Below are positions 1 through 10,016 of a stretch of DNA of 64,000 bases, piece by piece. The notes below the pieces were generated by a model that saw only the letters and a list, made by a program, of their open reading frames with translations, made no database searches and was not told where the DNA came from. Position 1 is the first letter of the stretch, and each line of letters begins with the position of its first letter. Both the position numbers and the translations under genes were made by a program. The DNA comes from Phaeovulum vinaykumarii (GTDB taxonomy: Bacteria > Pseudomonadota > Alphaproteobacteria > Rhodobacterales > Rhodobacteraceae), in the NCBI RefSeq assembly GCF_900156695.1, contig NZ_FTOM01000002.1:124001-188000 (forward strand). The letters are read 5' to 3'.

Positions 1-765
1 ATCGACCGCTACATGCTCAACGATCTCCAGCCCGCGGGGGCGGCGCGCAATGCCGTCGATTGCGCGCTGTGGGACGTGGATGCGCGGATCGAGGGCTGCC
101 GCGTGTGGGAACTGGCCGGGCTCGACGCGCCCAAACCCGTGACCACCGCCTATACGATCTCGCTCGATGCGCCCGAGAAGATGCGCGAGAACGCCGCCAG
201 GAACGCCACCCGCCCGCTGCTCAAGGTCAAGCTGGGCACGCCCGAGGACATGGCGCGCCTGGAAGCCGTGCGCGAGGGCGCGCCCGACGCCAAGATCATC
301 GTCGATGCCAACGAGGGCTGGACCCCCGAGATCTATACCGATCTGGCCCCGCATCTGCTGCGGCTGGGCGTGGCGATGGTGGAACAGCCTCTGCCCGCCG
401 GCAAGGATGACATGCTGGCCGAGATTGCGCGCCCCATTCCGGTCTGCGCCGACGAGAGCTGCCATGACCGCGCCTCGCTGCGCAAGCTCAAGGGCAAGTA
501 TGATCTGGTCAACATCAAGCTGGACAAGGCCGGTGGCCTGACCGAGGCCCTGGCCCTGCGCGACGAGGCGCGCGAGATGGGCTTTGGCATCATGGTCGGC
601 TGCATGGTCGGATCCAGCCTGGCGATGGCGCCCGCGCTTCTGGTGGCGCAGGGGGCCGATTACGTCGATCTCGACGGTCCGCTGCTGCTGGCCGAGGACC
701 GCGAAACTCCCCTGCGCTACGAGGGGAGCTTGGTGTATCCGTCCGATGAGGCGCTTTGGGGTTAA
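1..765 (+). CDS. Dipeptide epimerase (enolase superfamily), 5' end outside window
   Basis: This is the C-terminal 254 residues of a muconate-lactonizing-type enolase-superfamily enzyme; the reading frame is open to base 1, so the start lies upstream. Visible barrel motifs are LLKVKLG with the K-x-K catalytic lysines, IIVDANEGW (first metal Asp), VEQPLP (metal Glu), VCADESC (metal Asp) and LVNIKLDKAGG with the second catalytic lysine. The KxK motif and the DES loop fit L-Ala-D/L-Glu (dipeptide) epimerases, which racemise peptidoglycan-derived dipeptides. The downstream D-amino-acid transaminase, 11 bp away, supports a role in cell-wall peptide or D-amino-acid recycling. Exact substrate is inferred. 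Confidence 0.8.
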   Translation: MDRYMLNDLQPAGAARNAVDCALWDVDARIEGCRVWELAGLDAPKPVTTAYTISLDAPEKMRENAARNATRPLLKVKLGTPEDMARLEAVREGAPDAKIIVDANEGWTPEIYTDLAPHLLRLGVAMVEQPLPAGKDDMLAEIARPIPVCADESCHDRASLRKLKGKYDLVNIKLDKAGGLTEALALRDEAREMGFGIMVGCMVGSSLAMAPALLVAQGADYVDLDGPLLLAEDRETPLRYEGSLVYPSDEALWG

Positions 766-776
766 GGACAAGAAGA

Positions 777-1637
777 ATGAGCCGTATCGTTTACGTCAAC
801 GGGAACTGGGTTCCCGAAGAAGAAGCCGTCGTGTCGGTGTTCGACCGGGGCTTCCTGATGGCCGACGGGGTCTATGAGGTGACCTCGGTGCTGGGGGGCA
901 AGCTGCTCGATTATCCGGGCCATGCCGCGCGGCTGGAACGGTCGCTGGGCGAGCTGGGCATGGGCATGCCGATGGATGCCGACGACCTTCTCGAGGTGCA
1001 CCGCGCCCTGGTCGAGAAGAACGACCTGGTCGACGGGATGATCTATCTGCAAATCACCCGCGGCAATCCGGGCGACCGTGACTTTGCCTTCCCGCCCGCG
1101 GAGACGCCGCAGACGGTGGTCCTGTTCACCCAGTCGAAGCCGGGGCTGGCCGATGCGCCGAAGGCCAAGACGGGGATGAAGATCATCACCATCGACGACA
1201 TCCGCTGGGGCCGGCGCGACATCAAGACGGTGCAGCTGCTCTATCCGTCGATGGGCAAGATGATGGCCAAGAAGGCCGGCGTCGATGATGCCTGGATGGT
1301 CGAGGACGGCTTCGTGACCGAAGGCACCTCGAACAACGCCTATATCGTGGCGGGCGGCAAGATCATCACCCGCAACCTGGGCACCGACATCCTGCACGGT
1401 ATCACCCGTGCCGCGGTGCTGCGCTTTGCCCGCGAGGCCCAGATGGAGGTCGAGGAACGCCCCTTCACCGTGGCCGAGGCAAAGGCCGCCGACGAGGCCT
1501 TCATCACCTCGGCGTCGTCCTTCGTGATGCCGGTGGTCGAGATCGACGGGGCGGCCGTGGGCACCGGCGCGCCGGGCAGCGTGGCCACGCGTCTGCGCGA
1601 GATCTATCTGGAAGAAAGCCTCAAGCAGGCGATCTGA
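777..1637 (+). CDS. dat: D-amino-acid transaminase (class IV PLP enzyme)
   Basis: This is a 286-residue fold-type IV aminotransferase interconverting D-amino acids and 2-oxo acids, mainly D-Ala and D-Glu for peptidoglycan. Typical motifs are VFDRGFLMADGVYE near residue 21, the PLP lysine in RRDIK (about K150), and VTEGTSNN (about 180-187) with the conserved Glu. The start at 777 is preferred because TAAGGA lies 8-13 bases upstream; an in-frame ATG at 756 lies inside the previous gene. It probably shares a transcript with the epimerase. A branched-chain aminotransferase is less likely because the N-terminal block is of the D-AAT type. Confidence 0.85.
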   Translation: MSRIVYVNGNWVPEEEAVVSVFDRGFLMADGVYEVTSVLGGKLLDYPGHAARLERSLGELGMGMPMDADDLLEVHRALVEKNDLVDGMIYLQITRGNPGDRDFAFPPAETPQTVVLFTQSKPGLADAPKAKTGMKIITIDDIRWGRRDIKTVQLLYPSMGKMMAKKAGVDDAWMVEDGFVTEGTSNNAYIVAGGKIITRNLGTDILHGITRAAVLRFAREAQMEVEERPFTVAEAKAADEAFITSASSFVMPVVEIDGAAVGTGAPGSVATRLREIYLEESLKQAI

Positions 1638-1660
1638 TCCCGCGCGAGACCGGGCTTTGG

Positions 1661-1692
1661 GGGGCGGCGCCATCAGGGCGGCCGCCCCTTTT
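1661..1692 (+). terminator. Intrinsic terminator after dat
   Basis: An 8-bp stem GGGGCGGC/GCCGCCCC is followed directly by TTTTCC, 24 bp past the dat stop codon. Confidence 0.75.
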
Positions 1693-1735
1693 CCTTGTGC
1701 GGTGTCGCGCGGGACGGCTGCGGCGGAGGCCATGC

Positions 1736-1767
1736 AAAAGGGCGGGCCCGACCGGACCCGCCCCTTT
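1736..1767 (-). terminator. Intrinsic terminator after hemN
   Basis: On the minus strand a GGGCGGG/CCCGCCC stem is followed by TTTT (AAAA at 1736-1739 on the plus strand), 19 bp beyond the hemN stop. With the dat terminator it separates the two convergent genes. Confidence 0.75.
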
Positions 1768-1785
1768 CAATTCCGGAACCTTGCC

Positions 1786-3141
1786 TCAGATGGCCGAGGA
1801 ATGGCCCGCCTTCGACAGGTCATAGGCGTCGAAGATCCGCGCGATCATCCGCGTCAGCGGACGGCCCTTCTCGGGGATATAAAGCCCCTCGGGCGTGATC
1901 TCGACCATCTCGCCAAAGACCTTGGCGGCCTCGTCGAACATCTCGGCCAGCCGGGTGGGCGAGATGCCGAAGGTGGTCGTGATCTCGTTGGCGTCGATGC
2001 GGAAATCGCACATCAAGGCCTCGATCATGCGCGAGCGCAGGTTGTCATCGTCGGTGAAGACGTGGCCGCGGTGGGTCGAGAACCGGCCCGCGCGGATCGC
2101 CTTGGTGTAATCCGAGGTCGAGGCCGCGTTCTGGGCATAGCCCTGCGGGAACTTCGACACCGACGAGGCCCCCAGACCGACCAGAACCGGGGCCTGGTCA
2201 TCGGTATAGCCCTGGAAGTTGCGCTTGAGCTTGCCGGCCTTGAGCGCCACCGACAGACCGTCATGCGGACGGGCAAAGTGGTCGATGCCGATCTCGTCAT
2301 AGCCGTCCCAGACGAACAGCTTGCGCGCCGTGTCATAGAGACCAAGCCGTTCCTGAGGGCTGGGCAGATCCTCGGTCGGGATCATGGTCTGACGCCGCGC
2401 CATCCACGGCACGTGGGCATAGCCATAGAGCGCCACGCGGTCGGGCGTCAGCGACAGCACCTTCTGCACGGTCTCCGAGATCCGCTCGCGCGATTGCTTG
2501 GGCAGACCATAGAGAATGTCGGCATTGAGCGAGGTGACGCCGCGTTCGCGGATCATGTCCACGGCCTTGCGGGTGTCGTCGTAGCCCTGTTCGCGGCCGA
2601 TGATCTGCTGGATCTCGGGGTCGAAGTCCTGGATCCCGATCGAGGCGCGGTTCATGCCCGATTCGACCAGCGCATCGAGCCGCGGGCCGTCGCATTCCAT
2701 CGGGTCGATCTCGACCGAGAATTCGCCGTCCGCGCCCAGGGGGGCCACGTCGAACAGCGCCGCCGCGACGGTGCGCATCACATCGGGCGGCAGCATCGTG
2801 GGCGTGCCGCCCCCCCAGTGCAGACGCGACAGCGTCACGCCCCGGGGCATGTGCTTCTTGAGAAGGGCGATCTCGGTCAGAAGCACCTCGGCGTAGCTGC
2901 GCACGGGCGTGTCGGACTGCGAACCCTGCGTGCGGCAGGCGCAGAACCAGCACAGACGCCGGCAGAACGGGACGTGCATGTAAAGCGAGATCGACGACCC
3001 CTCGGGGATGGCTTCGACCCATTCCACGAAGTTGGTCGCCCCCACGGCTTCCGAAAAATGCGGCGCCGTCGGGTAGCTGGTATAGCGGGGGACCCGCGCA
3101 TCAAAAAGGCCGAGCCGGGTGAGTTGCGATTCCTGTTCCAT
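1786..3141 (-). CDS. hemN: Oxygen-independent coproporphyrinogen III oxidase
   Basis: This 451-residue radical-SAM enzyme decarboxylates coproporphyrinogen III to protoporphyrinogen IX without oxygen. The N-terminus RVPRYTSYPTAPHF and the cluster motif C60-x3-C64-x2-C67 followed by C69 are diagnostic of true HemN rather than HemW. HWGGGTPTML, GIQDFDP and the C-terminal HemN domain follow, and length is typical. The ATG at 3141 is preceded by AAGGA. It is divergent from fnrL with a shared FNR box between them, so low-oxygen induction by FnrL is expected. The aerobic counterpart hemF lies at 20056. Known as hemZ in Rhodobacter. Confidence 0.95.
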   Translation of the reverse strand: MEQESQLTRLGLFDARVPRYTSYPTAPHFSEAVGATNFVEWVEAIPEGSSISLYMHVPFCRRLCWFCACRTQGSQSDTPVRSYAEVLLTEIALLKKHMPRGVTLSRLHWGGGTPTMLPPDVMRTVAAALFDVAPLGADGEFSVEIDPMECDGPRLDALVESGMNRASIGIQDFDPEIQQIIGREQGYDDTRKAVDMIRERGVTSLNADILYGLPKQSRERISETVQKVLSLTPDRVALYGYAHVPWMARRQTMIPTEDLPSPQERLGLYDTARKLFVWDGYDEIGIDHFARPHDGLSVALKAGKLKRNFQGYTDDQAPVLVGLGASSVSKFPQGYAQNAASTSDYTKAIRAGRFSTHRGHVFTDDDNLRSRMIEALMCDFRIDANEITTTFGISPTRLAEMFDEAAKVFGEMVEITPEGLYIPEKGRPLTRMIARIFDAYDLSKAGHSSAI

Positions 3142-3176
3142 GCGCGTATCCTTAGGGGCCGTCGCAGAACAGAACC

Positions 3177-3190
3177 TTGACCCAAATCAA
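3177..3190. promoter_or_regulatory. FNR box between hemN and fnrL
   Basis: TTGACCCAAATCAA fits the consensus TTGA-N6-TCAA exactly. It lies 35 bp upstream of the hemN ATG and only 8 bp upstream of the fnrL ATG, so it could activate hemN and may repress fnrL. Confidence 0.9.
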
Positions 3191-3198
3191 AGAAATCA

Positions 3199-3945
3199 AT
3201 GCCCGCCGAGGACGTTCATCCCGTCGCTCCGCAATGCGGAGATTGCCCCATCCGGCATCGTGCGGTCTGTGCCCGCTGCGAGGCCGATGAACTCGATCTT
3301 CTCGAGGAATCGAAATACTACCGCAGCTTCGAGGCCGGACAGACCGTGATCTGGTCCGGGGACCGGATGGACTTCGTGGCCTCGGTCGTTTCGGGCATCG
3401 CCACCTTGACGCAGACGCTCGAGGACGGGCGCACGCAGATGGTCGGCCTGTTGCTGCCGTCGGATTTCGTGGGCCGTCCGGGCCGCGAGACCGCCGCCTA
3501 TAACGTGACCGCCACGACCGACATCGTGATGTGCTGCTTCCGCAAGAAGCCGTTCGAGGAAATCATGCTGCGCACGCCCCATATCGCGCAGCGCCTGCTG
3601 GAAATGACGCTCGACGAACTTGACGCGGCGCGCGAATGGATGCTGCTTCTGGGCCGCAAGACCGCGCGCGAGAAGATCGCCTCGCTGCTGGCCATCGTGG
3701 CCCGGCGCGACGCGGCGATCCATCTGCGCTATCCCGAGGGCACGATGACCTTCGATCTGCCGCTGACGCGCGAGGCGATGGCCGATTATCTGGGCCTGAC
3801 CCTCGAGACCGTCAGCCGCCAGATCTCGGCGCTCAAGCGCGACGGGGTGATCGAGCTTGAGGGCAAGCGCCATGTCACCGTGCCCGATTTCGACCGCCTG
3901 ATGTCCGAGGCCGGCGACGACAGCGACGGCGGTTTCCTGCCCTGA
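3199..3945 (+). CDS. fnrL: FnrL, oxygen-sensing Crp/Fnr-family regulator
   Basis: This 248-residue regulator is the global activator of anaerobic and microaerobic genes; a 4Fe-4S cluster that breaks in oxygen controls dimerisation. Candidate cluster ligands are C13, C16 and C24 in an N-terminal CxxC-x7-C arrangement (with C27 nearby), plus C112 or C113 in MCCF. A cyclic-nucleotide-like beta barrel spans about residues 35-125, a dimer helix TLDELDAAREWMLLLGRKTA follows, and the C-terminal helix-turn-helix has the recognition stretch ETVSRQISALKRDG. Four FNR boxes in this window are plausible targets. There is no strong Shine-Dalgarno before the ATG, and an FNR box lies immediately upstream. 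Confidence 0.95.
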   Translation: MPAEDVHPVAPQCGDCPIRHRAVCARCEADELDLLEESKYYRSFEAGQTVIWSGDRMDFVASVVSGIATLTQTLEDGRTQMVGLLLPSDFVGRPGRETAAYNVTATTDIVMCCFRKKPFEEIMLRTPHIAQRLLEMTLDELDAAREWMLLLGRKTAREKIASLLAIVARRDAAIHLRYPEGTMTFDLPLTREAMADYLGLTLETVSRQISALKRDGVIELEGKRHVTVPDFDRLMSEAGDDSDGGFLP

Positions 3946-4174
3946 GGCGGGCCTCGCCGGCGGTATTTTTCCCTGACACTTTTGCGTGACCGCCGAGTGA
4001 CCGGCGGCGGGCGGGCGGCGGCCCGTGCCCCGCGGGTCAACGAATATCTCGCCGCCGCGCGCGCTTGCCGCTATGGTTGTGTCCTGTATCGCGGCGCGCA
4101 TTGCGGGGCCGTGCGCCGCCAGACCACGCGCCGCAAGAAGGGGCCGCGCCGCAAGAAGGGGGGGAGACGACGCC

Positions 4175-4846
4175 ATGCCCGAGCTGCCGCCCGTGGCCCC
4201 GTCATCCGTTGTCGTGTCGCCCCAGCTTCCCCCGCGCGGCGAGGGCGGGCAGAATGCGGCCCCCGTCGTGCCGCCGCCCCTTGCCGGGCGCGGGGATGTG
4301 GCGCAGGCGCTGGCCGATCTGTTGCGGACCGGGGCGCTGGAACTGCCGGCGCAGGCGCCGAACGGGGCACGCGCGCTGGCGCCGTTCCTGCTGGGGCTTC
4401 TGTCGCATCGCGGTGCGCTGGCGCTGGTGCCCTGGCCGGGCGGGGACAGGCCGACAGCCGGCCGCGATCTGGCCGCCGCGCTCGAGGCGCTGATCGGGCG
4501 CCTGCCGGCGCTGGCTGCGCAGGAGCCGCCCCGCACGCTCTATATCCTTGACCCCGGTTCCGAAGGGCTGGGCGCCGATCTGCGCGCGCGGCTGGCGGCG
4601 GCGGCCCATGCGCTGGCGGCCGAAGGGGTGGTGGTGTTCTTCAATTCCTCGACGCCTGCGCCGCTGCGCGAAGTTCTGGCGCAGCGGCTGCCGCCCGAAA
4701 TGCCGGTGCGGGCCGAACTGGTGACGCCGCCGGGCGGGCCGCGCCGGACGCCGGGGCGCCTGTCGGGACCGGATGTGGTGATCCTGGCGCTGGCGGCGGT
4801 CATCCTGGTGGCGCTGTTCCTGGCCTTTGCTGCGGCCGCCGCCTGA
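4175..4846 (+). CDS. Proline-rich protein with C-terminal membrane anchor
   Basis: I do not recognise this 223-residue protein. It begins with a proline-rich stretch (residues 1-40), has a central soluble alpha/beta-looking part with Ala/Leu-rich helices and the strands TLYILD and VVVFFNSS, and ends in one strongly hydrophobic helix (about 200-223) with almost nothing after it, as in tail-anchored proteins. The ATG at 4175 follows GGGGGGAGA; a longer reading from 4025 adds only Arg/Ala-rich residues and is unlikely. It sits between fnrL and usp in a cluster otherwise devoted to oxygen response, and is convergent with usp. Confidence 0.6.
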   Translation: MPELPPVAPSSVVVSPQLPPRGEGGQNAAPVVPPPLAGRGDVAQALADLLRTGALELPAQAPNGARALAPFLLGLLSHRGALALVPWPGGDRPTAGRDLAAALEALIGRLPALAAQEPPRTLYILDPGSEGLGADLRARLAAAAHALAAEGVVVFFNSSTPAPLREVLAQRLPPEMPVRAELVTPPGGPRRTPGRLSGPDVVILALAAVILVALFLAFAAAAA

Positions 4847-4879
4847 GGGGCGGCGCGCGGTTGGGCCGGGGCAGGGGCG

Positions 4880-5719
4880 TCAATGCGCCATCAGGATCGG
4901 CACCTCGGCCGTTTCCAGCATGTAGCGCGTGGCGCCGCCCAGGATCGCCTCGCGGAAGCGCGAATGGCCATAGGCGCCCATCACCACCATATCCGAGGAC
5001 GTGTCGCGCACATGGCGGTTCAGCACATCCGAGATGCGCGGCAGCGTCTTGGCCAGCACCGAAACCTCGGCCTTGACGCCGTGGCGCGCCAGCATCTGCG
5101 ACAGCAGCCCGCCGGGGTCCGAGCGTTCCGGGCCGTGGCTGGGCGGGTCGATGACGGTGATGTCCACCAGATCGGCCGCCTTGAGCAGCGGCAGCGCGCG
5201 GCGGATCGCGGTCAGGGCTTCGGCGGACTGGTTCCAGCCCACGGTGATGCGGCGCGGGCTGGGCGCCCCGGCATAGCCGTCGGGCACGATCATCATCGCG
5301 GCATGCCCGTCGAAGAGGGCCCCCTCGACCACGGTCTCGGCATCCTGGCCGCGGCCTTCGCCATAGGGGCGGGCCTGGATCACCAGATCGGCAAAGCGCG
5401 CGCGCAGGCCGACGACGGTGGTAATGGCGCCCATCTGGGCGACGGCGCCTTCGGCCGACCAGCGGATGTCCTCGGCGGCAAGGCGGTCGCGCACGGCCTT
5501 TTCGGCTGCGGCGGCCTCGGCCTGGGCGCGCTCGATCGTTTCCTGATGCACGAAGGCGGTCGCGCCGGCGTAGTAATAGCCCGTCTGCGTGCGGTCCACG
5601 CCCAGGCAGAGAACGTCGAGATGGGCGTCCTCGTGGCGGGCGACGGCCACCGCCATGTCAATCTGGGCTTTTGCCGCATCTGCGTCCGTCACGATGCTGA
5701 GGATGGATTTATAGGCCAT
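4880..5719 (-). CDS. Tandem universal stress protein (UspA family)
   Basis: This 279-residue protein has two UspA domains, residues 1-145 and 150-279. The second ends with the ATP-binding type motif VVMGAYGHSRFREAILGG followed by T, close to the G-x2-G-x9-G(S/T) pattern; the first domain is degenerate. The ATG at 5719 follows AGGGAACC at good spacing; the frame is open to 5863 but the extra 48 residues are Arg-rich and unlikely to be translated. It is divergent from ccoN, and two FNR boxes between them suggest low-oxygen control. A usp gene at this place is common in relatives. Biochemical role unknown. Confidence 0.85.
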   Translation of the reverse strand: MAYKSILSIVTDADAAKAQIDMAVAVARHEDAHLDVLCLGVDRTQTGYYYAGATAFVHQETIERAQAEAAAAEKAVRDRLAAEDIRWSAEGAVAQMGAITTVVGLRARFADLVIQARPYGEGRGQDAETVVEGALFDGHAAMMIVPDGYAGAPSPRRITVGWNQSAEALTAIRRALPLLKAADLVDITVIDPPSHGPERSDPGGLLSQMLARHGVKAEVSVLAKTLPRISDVLNRHVRDTSSDMVVMGAYGHSRFREAILGGATRYMLETAEVPILMAH

Positions 5720-5899
5720 GAAGGTTCCCTGATCTGCGGACGTTTCACGGCCCGCGGGCCGCGTCGCCCCATGTTCCGCCCGACGTCTGCCCGCGCCGCC
5801 GGTTTGGCGCCTCCTGGTGCTGAAACCAGAAAACGACCGCCAAACCAAGGGGTTCGCGGGCATCTGATTTCCTTCTATATCGCCGCCGGAAGTTGCGCC

Positions 5900-5913
5900 T
5901 TGACGCGGATCAA
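5900..5913. promoter_or_regulatory. FNR box proximal to usp
   Basis: TTGACGCGGATCAA is an exact TTGA-N6-TCAA site in the 357-bp usp-ccoN intergenic region (5720-6076). It is 181 bp from the usp start and 164 bp from ccoN, so it more probably serves usp. Confidence 0.8.
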
Positions 5914-5966
5914 GGAGGCCGCGCTTTGGTAGCCTGCGACAAAAAAGCGACCCCCGTCACATAGAA

Positions 5967-5980
5967 TTGATACAGATCAA
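5967..5980. promoter_or_regulatory. FNR box of the ccoNOQP promoter
   Basis: TTGATACAGATCAA matches TTGA-N6-TCAA exactly. It lies 96 bp upstream of the ccoN ATG. TATAGT at 6012-6017 is a possible -10 element; if used, the box would be centred near -50, a little further than the usual -41.5. Confidence 0.85.
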
Positions 5981-6076
5981 GGCATAGTGTCGCACCCCAC
6001 CTGAAAACCGCTATAGTCGGGAAGCTGCCGTCTGCGCGAGTCGGCGGTCGATGACAGGACGAAGGGACGCAGAACA

Positions 6077-7678
<1,602 letters not shown>

Positions 7679-7693
7679 GGGAGGGCGTGAACC

Positions 7694-8419
7694 ATGGCTC
7701 TCATTGACAAGCACGTCGTCCTTGAACGGAACGCAACGCTTCTGCTGATCTTCTCGTTCCTGGTGGTGACCATCGGTGGCATCGTCGAGATTGCGCCGCT
7801 GTTCTATCTCCAGAACACGATCGAGAAGGTCGAGGGGGTGCGTCCCTATTCGCCGCTGGAACTGACCGGACGCGATGTCTACATCCGCGAAGGCTGCTAT
7901 CTGTGCCACAGCCAGATGATCCGCCCGATGCGCGATGAGGTCGAGCGTTACGGCCATTACAGCCTGGCCGCGGAATCGATGTATGACCATCCGTTCCAAT
8001 GGGGTTCGAAGCGGACGGGGCCCGATCTGGCCCGCGTGGGGGGGCGCTATTCGGATGAATGGCACGTCAACCACCTGACGGATCCGCAATCGGTGGTGCC
8101 GGAATCGGTCATGCCGAAATACGGCTTCCTCAAGAACCGGGTGATCGAACCGACCTACATCGAGGACCGGCTCCGCACTGACGCGATGGTCGGGGTGCCC
8201 TATACCTCGGAGATGATCGAGGCCGCCAAGGATGATTTCATCGCCCAGGCGGACCCCTATGCCGATACCGACGACCTGCTGGCGCGGTATCCCAAGGCAC
8301 AGGTGCGCAACTTCGACGGCCAGCCCGAGCTGACCGAGATGGATGCGCTGATCGCCTATCTCCAGGTGCTGGGCACGATGGTCGATTTCTCGACCTTCGA
8401 ACCCGTGGCCAGCCGGTAA
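7694..8419 (+). CDS. ccoO: cbb3-type cytochrome c oxidase subunit II (mono-heme)
   Basis: This 241-residue c-type cytochrome is the second core subunit. An N-terminal membrane anchor (about 14-36) is followed by [14 protein letters not shown] with the heme c motif C68-x2-C71-H72, and [10 protein letters not shown] supplies the likely axial methionine. It passes electrons from CcoP towards CcoN. Heme attachment would need the Ccm system, of which ccmF and ccmH are at 53013-55431. The length is typical. Confidence 0.97.
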   Translation: MALIDKHVVLERNATLLLIFSFLVVTIGGIVEIAPLFYLQNTIEKVEGVRPYSPLELTGRDVYIREGCYLCHSQMIRPMRDEVERYGHYSLAAESMYDHPFQWGSKRTGPDLARVGGRYSDEWHVNHLTDPQSVVPESVMPKYGFLKNRVIEPTYIEDRLRTDAMVGVPYTSEMIEAAKDDFIAQADPYADTDDLLARYPKAQVRNFDGQPELTEMDALIAYLQVLGTMVDFSTFEPVASR

Positions 8420-8432
8420 GGGGGGGGGCAGG

Positions 8433-8639
8433 ATGGACACCTATTCCCTCATGCGGGAATTCGCGGACAGCTGGGCGCTTCTGATGCTCTGCCTGCTCTT
8501 CGTGGGTGTGGTCTTCTGGGCCTGGCGGCCCGGAAGCCGCAAGATGCACGACGACACCGCGAACATCCCCTTCCGGCACGATGATCGCCCCGAAGGCCCC
8601 GGCCCGAAGGGGACCACGTTCAAGGAGGCGTGGAAATGA
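8433..8639 (+). CDS. ccoQ: cbb3 oxidase small subunit CcoQ
   Basis: This 68-residue single-span protein has the hydrophobic segment [20 protein letters not shown] followed by a polar tail, as in CcoQ/FixQ. CcoQ stabilises the complex against oxygen in relatives. The stop codon overlaps the ccoP start as ATGA, indicating translational coupling. Confidence 0.92.
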   Translation: MDTYSLMREFADSWALLMLCLLFVGVVFWAWRPGSRKMHDDTANIPFRHDDRPEGPGPKGTTFKEAWK

Positions 8640-9526
8640 CAGAGAAACCTGTGAAACCGACGAAAGTCGAGGTGGAGACCACGGGGCACGAATGGGACGG
8701 CATCGAGGAGTTGAACACGCCCCTGCCGCGCTGGTGGCTGTGGATCTTCTACGCCTGCGTGGTCTGGGCACTGCTCTATTCGGTTGCCTATCCGGCCTGG
8801 CCTCTGGTCAACGGGGCGACGCCGGGGCTTCTGGGGGCGTCGACCCGCAAGGCCGTCGAAGAGGACATCGCGCGCTTTGATGCACGTCTGGCCCCGATCG
8901 AGGCCAAGCTGGTCGAGACCGACCTGACCGAGATCTCGGCGGATCCGGACCTTGCCAACTACACCCAGAATGCGGGCGCCGCGGTGTTCCGCACCTGGTG
9001 CGCGCAATGTCACGGGGCCGGTGCCGGGGGCAATGTCGGCTACCCGAACCTGCTCGACGACGACTGGATCCACGGCGGTTCGATCGAGGATATCTATACC
9101 ACCGTCATGCACGGTATCCGTGCGACCGACGACCCCGACACGCGCTATGTCGCGCCGATGGCCGCCTGGTCCGAGCTTCTCGAACCCGAGGAGATCTCGA
9201 ATGTCGTGGAATATGTCCTGCTGATCTCGGGGCAGGATCACGACGCGGCGATGGCCGGGGAAGGTGCTCTGGTCTTCGAGGACAATTGCGCCGCCTGTCA
9301 CGGCGAGGATGGCAAGGGGATGCGCGAGATGGGCTCTCCGAACCTGACCGACGGGATCTGGCTCTATGGCGGGGACCGGGCGACGATCACCGAGACCGTC
9401 GCCTATGGCCGCGCCGGGGTCATGCCGGCCTGGGGCTATGCCGAGGAGGGCGCGATCCCGCGCCTGAGCGAGGCCGACGTGCGCGCGGTTGCCGCCTATG
9501 TCCATTCGCTGGGCGGCGGTGAATAA
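8636..9526 (+). CDS. ccoP: cbb3-type cytochrome c oxidase subunit III (di-heme)
   Basis: This 296-residue membrane-anchored di-heme c cytochrome accepts electrons for the oxidase. It has an N-terminal anchor (about 33-57), then heme motifs C122AQCH and C218AACH, each in a cytochrome-c domain. The ATG at 8636 is 7 bases after AAGGAGG and overlaps the ccoQ stop; a GTG two codons earlier is less well placed. It is the last gene of the operon, followed by a hairpin at 9544. Confidence 0.96.
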   Translation: MTEKPVKPTKVEVETTGHEWDGIEELNTPLPRWWLWIFYACVVWALLYSVAYPAWPLVNGATPGLLGASTRKAVEEDIARFDARLAPIEAKLVETDLTEISADPDLANYTQNAGAAVFRTWCAQCHGAGAGGNVGYPNLLDDDWIHGGSIEDIYTTVMHGIRATDDPDTRYVAPMAAWSELLEPEEISNVVEYVLLISGQDHDAAMAGEGALVFEDNCAACHGEDGKGMREMGSPNLTDGIWLYGGDRATITETVAYGRAGVMPAWGYAEEGAIPRLSEADVRAVAAYVHSLGGGE

Positions 9527-9543
9527 GCCCTGACATCTGCGCT

Positions 9544-9577
9544 TTCCGGGGGCTGCGCATGCGTGCGCGCCCCGGAA
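9544..9577 (+). terminator. Hairpin after ccoP
   Basis: TTCCGGGG (9544-9551) pairs with CCCCGGAA (9570-9577), and the loop GCGCATGCGTGCGC can extend the structure. It lies 17 bp past the ccoP stop. There is no T tract, so it may be an RNA-stabilising end rather than a strong terminator. Confidence 0.5.
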
Positions 9578-9620
9578 GGCCACCGCGGGGGCAGCCACCG
9601 GCCACCCCCGCATCTGATTC

Positions 9621-9638
9621 GGAGAGGCGTGCCTCTCC
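9621..9638. repeat. Perfect inverted repeat in the ccoP-ccoG gap
   Basis: GGAGAGGC-GT-GCCTCTCC forms an 8-bp perfect stem. It lies about 45 bp after the first hairpin and is not followed by T residues. Confidence 0.6.
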
Positions 9639-9749
9639 GGGTGGAGCACCGGCGCCCCGATCTGTTCGCGCGTTTCCCAGGGGCGTCGGTGTCTTCCTCA
9701 GCGACCGGAAGTCGGCTGGCGCGGAATGCAACAGCCAACTTCCTGAAAA

Positions 9750-9771
9750 GAAAATATTTTCGGTCCGGACC
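9750..9771. repeat. Two abutting palindromes in an AT island
   Basis: GAAAATATTTTC (9750-9761) is a perfect 12-bp palindrome, immediately followed by GGTCCGGACC (9762-9771), a perfect 10-bp palindrome. They lie about 170 bp upstream of the ccoG FNR box. Possible protein-binding sites; the factor is unknown. Confidence 0.5.
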
Positions 9772-9939
9772 TGGCGGGGTCGTGCAGAGGTGCCCGCGCC
9801 GGACAATGCGATGGGCCCGTGACAAGATCGCCAATCCTGACCCCAGCCCCTTTGGACCGGCCGCCGCGGCGCGCGCCCGCGCCGTCATCGGGCTTGCCTT
9901 CGAGCCTGCGCCGATTATCTGTATCCGAAATACGTCTTA

Positions 9940-9953
9940 TTGACGCAGGTCAA
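9940..9953. promoter_or_regulatory. FNR box of the ccoGHIS promoter
   Basis: TTGACGCAGGTCAA fits TTGA-N6-TCAA exactly and lies 63 bp upstream of the ccoG start, a position consistent with activation of ccoGHIS by FnrL. Confidence 0.85.
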
Positions 9954-10016
9954 GGCCCCTGCCCAGGGGGCGATCCACAACGGGTCCAGACCTGATCCTG
10001 CCAACGGAGAACCCCC

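Larger units (their letters stand above)
9527..10016. other. 490-bp gene-free stretch between ccoP and ccoG
   Basis: No convincing gene is present; the short ORFs are Arg/Pro-rich and lack ribosome sites. The stretch holds a terminator-like hairpin, a short perfect inverted repeat, two abutting palindromes in an AT-rich island (about 9741-9771), and the FNR box of ccoG. These are listed separately. Confidence 0.7.

Noticed and set aside
9559-9943. Possible small genes in the ccoP-ccoG gap
   Set aside because: Arg/Pro-rich, no ribosome site, and they overlap the hairpins and palindromes.
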